Below are positions 14,801 to 23,457 of a DNA stretch of 64,000 bases, in pieces (the first letter of the stretch is position 1; every line of letters starts with the position of its first letter). Source of the stretch: Hofstenia miamia (Eukaryota > Xenacoelomorpha > Acoela). The DNA lies in the NCBI GenBank assembly GCA_004352715.1, contig SCFE01000036.1:514218-578217 (forward strand), written 5' to 3'. The position numbers and the translations under genes were made by a program. The notes beneath the pieces are model-generated. The model did not search any database. It saw nothing but the letters and a program-made list of their open reading frames with translations, and was not told where the DNA came from.

Positions 14801-15493
14801 TTCCGCAAGATCTAAAACCCTTATCTTCAAAATGCCTCGTCCCAAAAGTACGATTTCCAAAGCAAGAAGAGCAGGCAATATTCGTTGGAAAAGCAGTAAA
14901 ACACCAGATGTTGGCTCCAGTGCAAAGGATAACAGCAAGGTGACATCGGAGAGTCATACTCAGGTTTGTGTTGTCTCATAANACAGGTGACTGGCTTCTC
15001 AATACTTCCTTCCGCAAGATCTAAAACCCTTATCTTCAAAATGCCTCGTCCCAAAAGTACGATTTCCAAAGCAAGAAGAGCAGGCAATATTCGTTGGAAA
15101 AGCAGTAAAACACCAGATGTTGGCTCCAGTGCAAAGGATAACAGCAAGGTGACATCGGAGAGTCATACTCAGGTTTGTGTTGTCTCATAATTGGCCCGTG
15201 TTACCGGTATTCAAAAAGCTCTTTGTTACAGGTTTACAACTCAGGTCTCATTTGAAAGAGGATACATGCTACTTTTCAAGTTTAATTTTACTGATAAAAT
15301 TGATCAAAATACTAGATGCAATCATTCTGTCAAATGAAGAGCAATATGAACTTGGTCACTGAAATGCTTTTTTTTTAAATTATAAATGTTCCCATACATT
15401 TGATATTTTTATTTCTCTGTAAAACATTAATTCTCAGTTGTGATCCATGATCAGGATAAGTAATTAAATTTGTATTTGTTTTTATGCATTGAT

Positions 15494-15530
<37 letters not shown>

Positions 15531-18056
15531 ATAATATTTTTCAAAGTTTTCTCTATTTGTTCTTATTATAGGACAAACTTGAAGCTGCACAGGACCCTTC
15601 GGGCAGTGGTGACATAGGCACATGAGGGACTCTTCACCCACCAGCAGCTGTTGAAGATTCATCAGAACCAAGCGCAGCCAGAGCTACAACTTCTGCAAAA
15701 AAGCTGGGGCCGTTCAAAGACTATTACAAGCAGCTGGAGTCAACAGAAAATAAAGCTGAGTTTTTTCATGACTGATGCCTCATTAAAATCATTGATTGCA
15801 CCACTTTCATGTCCTAGACTATACTTGCATATTGATCACACTTTTAGGCAGGCGCTAGACGGATTTGTATTTCACATGACTTATGTGGATAGTCTAATGT
15901 CAATGTTAGTGCTCCTCAGATAGATGAAACCAAGAGTTTTAAGGTAAACAGATTGGTTGCTTGTGCATGTACTGAGAGTAGTATAAGCCATACTGATTTA
16001 CAGAAGTTTTGTCAGTTATGAATATGCATTGATTTCGCAAGCTGCTTTCAAGAAGCATCAGACATTTTTTAGTAAGCATGCTATTGATGAGGCAGAGAGC
16101 AGCTAGATGCTGCTGCAAAACATGTTAGGAAAGCTCATGGAGATTAATTCAGTTTTGCAAGAGGATGATGTAATGGACATATGTGTTAGTTTTGATGGTC
16201 ATGGCGCACTCGTGGTAGGAGTTCACACTTTTGCTATAAATGTTCAGTAGTTATGTCTTCTGATGATCATGCTGAAGCGCTTGTACAACATAGATCTTCA
16301 GGGGAGTGTGAAATCAATTTCACTGGCTCAGCTGGAGCCATGGATGTTGAATGTGGCCATGTTATGTGGGGACGAAATATAGAAAAACACAACTTTCGAT
16401 ATACTACACTCCTCAGTGATGGGGATGCTAAGACCTATGATGCTATAGTGAAGCTGAAACCCTATGACACTCCCATTCAAAAAGAAGAGTGCACTAATCA
16501 TGTTACCAAGCGAATGTGAACTGCACTGAGAAAGGTTGCGGCCAACTCCAAGCTGGCAGGCGAATTAATGGGTGAGAGTGGCACAGGGAAATTAACAAAT
16601 ACAGTCATTGAAAAGCTGACAGCCTACTATGGCAAGGCCATAAGAACAAACAAGGGTGATGTCAGTGCTATGCAAAATGCAATATTTGCCACTTTGTTGA
16701 CTTGCACTTCAAATGACAAGCATCCAAACCACCACAAATGCCCAACTGGTGTGTCTTCATGGTGCTTTTATAACCGTCCTGTAGCTAAAGGTGAGACTTC
16801 TGGCCTGCATGAAGACCATTTAAAGACTGTCATAAACAGAGCTTATGCAGTGCAGTTGTTGCCTATTTACAAAAGACTGGCTGATAATAGTCTCCTCACG
16901 AGGTGCAGCAGGGTTGCAACACAAAACTCCAATGAGTCATTGCATAATACTGTTTGGAGCTATGTCAATAAAAAGAAATTCTCTGGTATCCACTTTGTCC
17001 TTACTGCCTCAGCCAGAGCCCTTGCTACGTTTAATTCTAGTGCAAGGAGTTTAACCAGCATCCTCAGTAGGATGCCTTTTGGCATTGGTGAGCACTCTGT
17101 GGCTCTGGGTGCTGCACGTGATGCAAAGCGCTAAGATCCGCATCCCACCTGGCAATGCCCAATGTAATTTTCTTTCTTGTCAAATTTTGTATGTATTGTC
17201 TTTTGCGTTTCCTGAAAAATTGTATTTATAAATGTTCAATTCCCTATAACTTTTTTCTGTTTGCATCAATAACTATGAAATTGTGTACACTTGTTCTTTG
17301 AAATGTGTGTCATATTGCCTAGTATTTGTTTTTTGAATATCTTGACCATTTTTTTATGAATGGGTATGGAATAATTTTTTCTTGTTTTTATACATTTTTT
17401 AATTTTTTAGTTTGTATTTTTATGAATTAATCCCATTATTGAATAAATATATGCTCATTCCTGTTCAAAATTCTCTACTGATTTTATTAGTGGTAAAATT
17501 GGCTCTATTTTATGCATCATTGCAGAGCCTTAGGGATTTATTGGCACCTGACCAAAAAATCGATATTTCTTCGTTACCATAGCAACTAAACACGGTGTCA
17601 TGTTTAAAATACTTTATTTTAACTTAGGAGGTCAAATAACATATATGTACAAATTTTCAACTTTATCTAACATATAATACCAAATTTTTCAATTGTGACC
17701 TATGATTCCTCATAAAATAACTCGGTTATATCTCCGATATGCATTCATGTGAGCTAGTACTGGAATTTGAACTTTAGACGAAATATATAATTTGCGTATA
17801 TTTAGAAAGTTAATCTAACATATTCATAAAAAATTTAACGAGGATAATCCACCTTAACATACCATACGAAAATATGGAAAAATTTTATATGATATCCATT
17901 GATCTTCGTTTCTATCCTGCGAATAAAACATTAATCTTCATCAAGGGTATTATTAGTTCATTCAAAGTACACAAACAAAAGCAATTATACAATCTAAAAT
18001 GCCCAAATATCAATGTAATTCTAATGATATTTTCTAATATACCCCATGTGCAAACC

Positions 18057-18112
<56 letters not shown>

Positions 18113-21100
18113 GACTATTTAGCCGCTGAAGGCATAAACTACAAAAAAATAAAAAACAAGTCAGGTTTTACAGCAGCGAGGACAGTCACAGGAAATGAAA
18201 TAGGAGCAAACGGACGAGTAGGCGAAGTTGGAGAAGGGCTCAGCAAAGAGGAAATTTCAACAAAGATTTCTTGAAGCTCGGTGGCGGGGAAAAAAATCAA
18301 TCGCTGTTGGAGGGTTGAGAGTCAAGATGTAATTAGCAGCAGTACAAGCACGATTGAAAAACGAGTGTAGGGTGCGATGTTTCTTGGGACGACGAATGGA
18401 GAAAGCGACATCATCAGAGCGAGTGGAGCGGGAATTAAAGAACTTAATGAAATCAAAAGGATCAAGATCCAGTTTGCGAGTGAGCAGTCGATTGAACAGG
18501 AGGAGGTCACAGGCATGGAAGTAGAGTGACAGCGGGAGAGTGGAGAATTTCAGCAGGGCGTCTTTGTATGGCAAGGGAGATCCATTTGAAGGCCCACTTC
18601 TGTAAACGTTCCATAGAGTGGAACATCGCACGAGAAGGCCACCAACAGGGAGAAGCGTAAAGAAGAATGGCGCGAGGAATGGACTTGAACAAACAGGTTC
18701 ACAGCAGCTGTGTAATTAAAGGGAACATTGCGGAAGAGTGCAAACAGTGAAGAATTAGCTTTGTGGAGGCGTAAGGACATATGACCTGACCAATTTAAGT
18801 TAGCAGCAAGTTGAACTCCAAGATGAGTATGGTGAGTTGAAAAGTTCTCAGGAAGAGGAAGATCAGAAAAGGAAATACTACATGTCTTGGTTGGACTAAA
18901 ATCAATGTTTATTGACAGAAGACCAATTGGCCAAAAGCTCAAGATCAGAGGTAATGTTGGAGGCAAAAGAACTACCAAAGTTGAAAATCGCGGTGTCATC
19001 AACGTACAGTAGACAGGATGAGTTGAGGACAGATTGAGGGAGGTCGTTGATAGCAAAAAGGAAGAAGAGAACAGCAAACACCGAACCTTGAGGAGCACCA
19101 CTAGAGACAAGAGCAGAGGAAGAAATAGACGAGTTGATTTTGACACACTGTCAAGAAGGATAGAATGAGGGAGCCGATCAAAAGCTTTAGAAATGTCAAG
19201 AAAGATAATGCAACCAGGATCATTGCGATCAGAGTGGAAATAGCAGTTTTCAATCAAAGTGAGCAAGTTAGTGATGGTAGAGCGACCCGGAAGGTTACCA
19301 TGCTGAGAAGCGGAGAAGAGGTGACGAATTTTAGGGAACACATAACGAAAGACAAGACGCTCAAAGATGATTGACAGCCGAGAAAGAATAGCTATTGAAC
19401 GATAAGAAGTGACTTAAGAGGGAAGTTGTTTGGATTTTAATAGTGGAGAGATCCAAGATGTTCTCCAGCAAGGCGGAAAACGTTTAGAGGAGCAAATGTA
19501 GAAGAGATGCTTTAAATGGATGAAAAGAGTTGAGGAAGTTTCATGGATAACAAAGGATGGGACGCCATCAGGATAGCAAGGACCAGATAATTTGCAGGAC
19601 ATAAGCATGAAGGAAATATCATGGGCGTTGAAGACGATGTCACATAGGTGAATCAGCGGAAGGTGACAGGAGGACCAGGACAGAGAGAGACAGGATCAGA
19701 AAAATTCGAGGAGAAATAGGCATTGAAGAGATCAGCTTTCTCCAGATCCGAGTGAGCAGAAAGATGGTTCCAATGCAAGCTGGGGAGTCAGGTTTGGAAT
19801 GCAGAGAACGCAAGAAAGCATAGGAGTCTTGAAGAGATCCAGATGAGAAGCTGAACAACAGAGCGGTTTTGTCGAGTTCCATGAAGTTGATGACGTCTTC
19901 AGTGAGAGAAGAGTTTTGAAGAATTGGAAGGACTGTAACGGCGTATGAAAATTTCGAGTTTATTCAAAGAGTGTACAGTAAGAGATGAGAAATAGAAAGG
20001 GAGAAAAATACGCTTTTTCCGACGACGAGGAGCGAAGGATGAAATAACTTGGTGAAGGAAGGTGTACCAGTAATCAGCAGAGAAAGAGTCATTAAAATGG
20101 GGAATGAAGAAGAGAGAGCAGCATTTAGAGATACAAAGTCACTGTTAGATCGAGCGTATTGAGGAGTGGCAGGACAAGCAGATGGGGTAATATAATTAAT
20201 AGCGATATAACGGGGATCAATTAATATCGAAAGACTTTGTAGATATTTCGCTCATGAGCATTAATTCAAAATGTTTACAAATTGATAATGTTTTCACATT
20301 GAAAGCATAGTGCTAAAAGTGCCAAGAAAATGTCTTAAAGTTATAAACAATTGGAGAATATTTTTATTTTTCTTAAGACACACCTTTAGGACTGAGATAT
20401 TTCTTCAAGGAATTGCAGCAAATTCAAATGAAATATAGTCATAATCCAGATCATAAATCTATTTTTGAATTATAGTAAATACTTAAAAATCAACTATATT
20501 TCAGAAGCTCTTATAATAAATAGGTTCAAATGATTATAAGTGAATACCATAATCAACTTTGACCTATTGTCAACAGTAAATGCTATTTTGAATAACTTGT
20601 ATAGATTTTGCTACTTGCATTAGGATAAACAACTTAGAACATATTTATAATTTTGAGAAATTTTTATCCGCACGGATGCCTCATTTGACAACTACTGCTA
20701 TGATAAGAATACATCAAAAATAATTGTGCTGCAATATTTGCAAAACACCAATTATTGCCTTAAGCAACAATTTTCCCCCCAATTGCACCCAATAGAACAA
20801 TCAGTTAAATACATGGAAGAAATATAGAGTACTTAAAATGAAAATCTTTCAATTACATCAATTTTAATTTGTTGAATCAAGTAATATAGTTTAACCAAAA
20901 TAGTGTTTATTCTACCTTTTGTATAAAAATATAAAAGAGGAAGTGACTACGATTTTTAATGTAATTACTCACTTTTGTAAGCCACTGGTTTATATATTTA
21001 AAATTTGCTGATGCCTAATGTGGAGACCACGATTTAATATTTACAACATATGTCTCACATTTAAAAGGAAGTTTGAGGCACACAAACCTAATACATTTTA

Positions 21101-22963
21101 ACATAAAATGTTGGCATATCATGATTTTTAGTTATTGTATATATTTTGAATGGCATATTAAATACAATTACATTTATCACTGAATTCAAAGTTTGATGAA
21201 TTTGGAAAAAATGAAATTGTGCAACGTAATTGCATTCCATAAAAGCATGTTTGGTCAAATGCAAAATATTTAAATATAAGCTTTGAAAAGATAATATTCT
21301 AAAATGTTCGGAACATGAATTGTACAAAATCCAATTTAAATTACTACGAACATGCTTTAGACTTAAATGAGACAAATATCATCTATACATTATATAGTGA
21401 GTGTATACTTCCCCCATTTACCGGATTTAGAAATCATAGAATGCATTTCAATTTCAAGGTCCTTCAAAAAATTAAGCATCACATTTGATTACCAAAATGA
21501 CAACGATGTATTTGTCTACAAAGTTCATACGTATATATGAATGGCCGATTCTTTTCCAATATATGCATTTTCATGGACAAGCGGAACTACAAAGCTATTA
21601 GTGCAATCAAAATGAAATATAGTTTAAAACAGATCTGCAATCCGTATTATATGAATAATGGCATTTGCACAAGGAAAGCAAAATTAAAAATTTTCCTGAA
21701 CCAATTCAATGGGTTTGTTGTCGAAATTCTATATACTGACTGCTTTAAACATATTATTTATAGAAAGCCCTGATTACATAAGTAAATGTATCAACAATTA
21801 TTAGAGTTGAAGATTGATAAAAATGTTAAAATTAAGCTATGCACGTAAGTTAAAGTTGATAAAGTTTAAGCAAAACGATGGCAAATACTAAATAATGAAA
21901 TTTGCAAGTGGCGATAAAGTTTTCTGCAAAATGTTAGTATAACAACAATGCAGGAATAAATTGAGTCAGATTTTGCAATAAAATTATTAAATACTTAAAG
22001 ATATGTAAGAAAATGTCAGTGATTCTGATATTGTTTCCAATGCTTTGCCCCATGTGCAAATCTATTAATCAAATTAATAGGGATCTAATGGGTACAAAAA
22101 TAGCGCTAATATATTAAAGCTGAAAAGTGAACAAATTATCAAATTCTTAACAAGAGTCATGTAAGAAAAATATCAGTGCTTGTGATATTGTTTCCACTGC
22201 TTTGCCCCATGTGCAAATCTATTAATAAAATTAATAGGGATCTAATGGGTTCAAAAATAATAATAATATATTAAAGCTGGAAAGTGAATAATATGACAAA
22301 ACTTATAATAATATTCGTAGTAAATTATTAGAATACGATAAAATCATCTAGACTAAATGAATTGATAGCGCATCATAAAAATTCTAAAAAATATATATAT
22401 AGGAATTGTCAAACATAAATGAAATGCTGAATCATAAACCATATTAAATTATTGTCATTATTGTCAATAGATGTGCAAGAACAACATTAAATTTATACCA
22501 CATCTTGCTTCACACCGGAATGTACTGCTCCAACATGTTCAGTTAATGTGCTTTCTGAAAATCCTAATTTGCCACAAATTGGACAAGTGATGGATAAAAT
22601 TGGATGTCCAATTACATTTTCACCAGAATAGAATGTATCTAAATTATATTGATTGGTGGTCTACTTAGTGAAAATTACCATATTCCGATTGAGCGATTAT
22701 ACATTGCATTGCATGATCTGTGGAATGATTTGGGGATGTTGCACCATTTTCATAACAGGAAGAACAGAGATCATAATCATAACATGCCAAACATTTATAA
22801 CGTTTCCCCTTAAAATTGCTTTTCATGCAAGAATCACAACTGACACCTAAATATTGAATTAACACAAATGAAAAAATCTTATTAAATGTCAATATTGACG
22901 ACTTCGCAGAAGTCTAAACTCAAAGAAAGGTATCTATTATTGCTAACCTTCATGTCTAGACAT
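2997..22963 (-). CDS. KCMF1: KCMF1, E3 ubiquitin-protein ligase, six coding exons
   Basis: Joined exons 22963-22948, 22846-22679, 22638-22499, 13570-13270, 4327-4063 and 3225-2997 give 1,119 nt, or 372 residues plus TAA; the human protein is about 380. The N-terminus MSRHEG is followed by a ZZ zinc finger (about residues 6-50), a C2H2 finger (about 80-102) and a second CPIC...H finger (about 110-136). A conserved block containing AELLSQLSGVRR and a Q-rich helix follows, then an acidic tail. Every splice site is AG/GT and phases agree throughout. A TAG in frame just upstream of the ATG supports the start. In other animals KCMF1 works with UBR4 and a RAD6-type E2 in ubiquitin-dependent degradation. 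The gene is divergent from BICC1. Introns 3 and 4 are about 9 kb each and full of transposons. The assignment is by recognition of the protein and is strong. Confidence 0.95.
4063..4327 (-). CDS. KCMF1: KCMF1 coding exon 5, LLSQLSGVRR block
   Basis: Encodes ELLSQLSGVRR, nearly identical across animals, then the Gln-rich helix SQLQQLQWQLQLEREH and a Ser/Thr-rich stretch. Acceptor ATTATAG, donor GTAACC; enters in phase 1 and leaves in phase 2. It joins the previous exon as IAE-LLSQL, exactly as in vertebrates. Confidence 0.95.
4328..5484. other. KCMF1 intron 4, left part, nothing recognised
   Basis: AT-rich intronic sequence without a recognisable element. Short ORFs on both strands have no domain signature. 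Confidence 0.5.
5485..6030. repeat. (TA)n microsatellites around N run 5806-6017
   Basis: (TA)n at 5485-5507, 5776-5805 and 6018-6029. A single N at 5521 and a 212-base N run interrupt the region. The gap sits inside the microsatellite. Confidence 0.8.
6031..7331 (-). mobile_element. Tc1/mariner-like transposon, inactive
   Basis: Imperfect terminal inverted repeats: TAGGGCCAAAAAGATGCGAC at 6031-6050, and TGGTCGGATCTTTTTTGACA ending near 7331 in inverse orientation. The 1.3-kb length is typical. The insertion lies next to a (TA)n tract, as expected for a TA target. A single minus-strand transposase remnant fills the inside. Confidence 0.8.
6196..7159 (-). pseudogene. Tc1-like DDE transposase, broken
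   Basis: Begins MATTSLVKRAQ at 7159 and meets a stop at once. The catalytic core is readable in pieces: LSDESQV (first Asp), RRPPNSRFN, MIWGAITANGRAGLHLLP, FMHNGAPCHQAK and AINVLSPW...LSPDLNSIENCW. FMHNGAP should be FMHDGAP, so the second catalytic Asp is Asn, and a frameshift lies just after it. The usual length is about 340 residues; no complete frame remains. Confidence 0.85.
7332..8025. other. KCMF1 intron 4, nothing recognised
   Basis: AT-rich intronic sequence between two transposons, with no ORF of interest. Confidence 0.5.
8026..9117 (+). pseudogene. Non-LTR reverse transcriptase fragment (R2/NeSL-like family)
   Basis: One frame reads TGVQRDDPLGPFLFALALN (RT block with PLGP), an in-frame TAG, then YLDDGVFVGSKS at the catalytic site and TLGLEIKQEKCKMFS. 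Thumb sequence follows to about 8895, then a frame change to ADKARLLSISAPRANSWL. It belongs to the invertebrate RT family that ends in a zinc knuckle and a putative restriction-like endonuclease; that end is at 10140-10813, after unrelated sequence. Clearly more GC-rich than its surroundings. Confidence 0.8.
9050..9212. repeat. Inverted repeat at RT-element breakpoint
   Basis: About 42 bp at 9051-9093 recurs inverted at 9173-9211 with two or three mismatches, leaving an 80-bp spacer. It lies exactly where the RT coding sequence stops matching its family. Confidence 0.75.
9213..10070 (+). mobile_element. GC-richer insert, possible 5' UTR of a second RT-element copy
   Basis: Non-coding, distinctly less AT-rich than flanking intron, lying between the RT half and the zinc-knuckle/nuclease half of the element. 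It contains a possible HDV-like fold (about 9265-9345). An N run at 9444-9632 is flanked by an identical 30-bp sequence (9414-9443 and 9633-9662), probably a contig overlap. Assignment to a 5' UTR is inference. Confidence 0.35.
10140..10813 (+). pseudogene. RT-element C-terminus: zinc knuckle and restriction-like nuclease
   Basis: NCPRCPG...FGHHALTCK forms a C-x2-C...H...C knuckle. After one in-frame TAA it continues ESDVIARHNKLKDEIANYF and RPADILLPNWELGRAAAFDI TVV. The R-PAD...D-ITVV pattern resembles the PD-(D/E)XK-type nuclease of R2-like elements. LNWICVPVAVSTYVEWGDTA and INARAILSR follow and are typical of this family's end. The catalytic assignment is by family resemblance only. Confidence 0.75.
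10814..13269. other. KCMF1 intron 4, right part, nothing recognised
   Basis: AT-rich intronic sequence. ORFs at 11293-11592 and 11704-11928 show no family signature. Confidence 0.5.
13270..13570 (-). CDS. KCMF1: KCMF1 coding exon 4, second zinc finger and Ser/Arg linker
   Basis: Starts with VCPICASHPIGDPNFVTDDY and HLARIH, the conserved second finger. A low-complexity Ser/Thr/Gln/Arg linker follows, ending LDPIAG at a GTATGA donor. It lies about 8.9 kb from exon 3 because intron 3 carries a Mutator/Kolobok-type element and a LINE. Confidence 0.94.
14779..15190. repeat. 203-bp perfect duplication across a single N (assembly artefact)
   Basis: 14779-14981 and 14988-15190 appear identical, with only N and six bases between them. 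The pattern fits two overlapping contigs joined without merging, so the true sequence probably has one copy. Confidence 0.85.
14832..17134 (+). pseudogene. Mutator-like transposase, frameshifted
   Basis: A basic N-terminus MPRPKSTISKARRAGNIRW is followed by a possible intron (15171-15571, GT...AG) and a long frame broken by stops. DDE landmarks remain: DICVSFDGHG (first Asp, about 16170), GSAGAMDVECGHVMW, FRYTTLLSDGDAKTYDA (second Asp), ECTNHVTKRM, and TQNSNESLHNTVWSY (Glu). These match the metazoan Mutator-like transposase domain. The last block, 16568-17134, is open for 188 codons. Confidence 0.8.
15498..15526. repeat. (TA)n microsatellite
   Basis: Simple TA repeat inside the Mutator-type element, within the possible transposase intron. 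Confidence 0.9.
18058..20215 (-). mobile_element. LINE copy A (CR1/L2/Jockey-like), antisense-to-plus, with (TTA)n tail
   Basis: Minus-strand LINE. Its 3' end is marked by (TAA)n at 18058-18110 on the plus strand, that is a (TTA)n tail. It shares over a kilobase with copy B at 29379-30912. Pieces of RT are readable in several frames: WISPLLKSKQLPS, GNLPGRSTITNLLTLIENC, IIFLDISKAFDRLPHSILLD. Multiple frameshifts and a deletion after HSILLD make it inactive. The 5' boundary near 20215 is approximate. Confidence 0.8.
20226..22001. other. KCMF1 intron 3, nothing recognised
   Basis: AT-rich intronic sequence without identifiable elements. Confidence 0.5.
22002..22305. repeat. Tandem duplication, about 156-bp unit
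   Basis: Units beginning ATGTAAGAAAA at 22003 and 22159 share CTTTGCCCCATGTGCAAATC and TTAATAGGGATCTAATGGG with scattered changes. Two copies, already diverged, so this is a real old duplication rather than an assembly error. Confidence 0.85.
22499..22638 (-). CDS. KCMF1: KCMF1 coding exon 3, first C2H2 finger
   Basis: After a 40-nt intron this exon encodes a short linker and the finger TCPICGKLGFSEST...H...H. It corresponds to the human TCPYCGKMGYTETSLQEHV region. Acceptor ATTTAG, donor GTATAA. It starts in phase 1 and ends in phase 0. The 40-nt intron is among the shortest in the window. Confidence 0.92.
22679..22846 (-). CDS. KCMF1: KCMF1 coding exon 2, ZZ zinc finger
   Basis: Encodes VSCDSCMK...YKCLACYDYDLCSSCYENG, the cysteine pairs of a ZZ-type zinc finger, ending with DHAMQC. 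Phase 1 at both ends; acceptor TTTAG, donor GTAATT. The preceding intron is 101 nt. Confidence 0.95.
22948..22963 (-). CDS. KCMF1: KCMF1 coding exon 1 (start codon)
   Basis: A 16-nt coding stub, ATG TCT AGA CAT GAA G, encodes MSRHE plus the first base of a glycine codon. It is followed by a GTTAGC donor. The match to the family N-terminus MSRHEG and the split glycine fix both the start and the donor. Confidence 0.9.
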
Positions 22964-23291
22964 TGACTAAATCCAGAAAAAATTGTGGCCTAATCTGTTA
23001 TTTTACGTGTAAATTTGCTAAAATATATAATGATCAATAAGCTTAGCAAAGAGATATTAATTGTAATTTCAGAATACTGTGTAATCCTAAAAATAATTTA
23101 CTTAAATTTAATTTAACATTTCCTGCAATTCTAAAAGGACAGAAATTTTGAAGATACGCCACCTAGCAAAAAAATTGCTCGATTTTTTTCTAACACGTGC
23201 TAAACCAAGTGTTTATTGCTGTTTACCGCGAATAGCAGCTACCAGCTCTTTTCTACAAAGCATGCATCTTGTATTTCTTTAATCATTTAAA
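22964..23291. promoter_or_regulatory. Shared KCMF1/BICC1 intergenic promoter region
   Basis: Only 328 bp separates the two start codons, so both 5' UTRs and core promoters must lie here unless there are unseen upstream exons. A perfect CACGTG E-box sits at 23194-23199. I see no transposon and no convincing TATA box at a fixed distance from either gene. Promoter function is inferred from position only. Confidence 0.65.
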
Positions 23292-23457
23292 ATGAGTAAC
23301 AAGATAAGGAATATTGACCATTTTTATCATTCAGACGACAGCGGTGAATCTGCAAGTGGACGATCACTTAGTGAGACCAGTGAGGAGCGAGATACTAACG
23401 ATTTTTGTGATCAATTTTTTGTTGATAAAAAGAAGCTTGAGCATATGCTCTTTTGTT
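23292..23457 (+). CDS. BICC1: BICC1 coding exon 1
   Basis: The start codon follows an in-frame TAA. The Ser/Glu/Asp-rich N-terminus leads into FFVDKKKLEHML, matching the family's FRVDRKKLEAML at the start of KH1. Ends in phase 1 at a GTAAGT donor. Confidence 0.92.

Larger units (their letters stand above)
14320..17711 (+). mobile_element. Mutator/Kolobok-type DNA transposon, decayed
   Basis: Left end GGGGAATCATAAGTCA at 14320 and right end, inverted, AGGAATCATAGGTCA ending at 17710 form imperfect terminal repeats. TTAA directly precedes the left end (14316-14319), as in Kolobok elements; the right flank has no clear TTAA. A plus-strand transposase remnant fills 14832-17134. The element sits in KCMF1 intron 3. 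Confidence 0.65.

Noticed and set aside
14827-15190. Tandemly duplicated coding exon
   Set aside because: The units are identical and joined by a single N, so the duplication is most likely an unmerged contig overlap.
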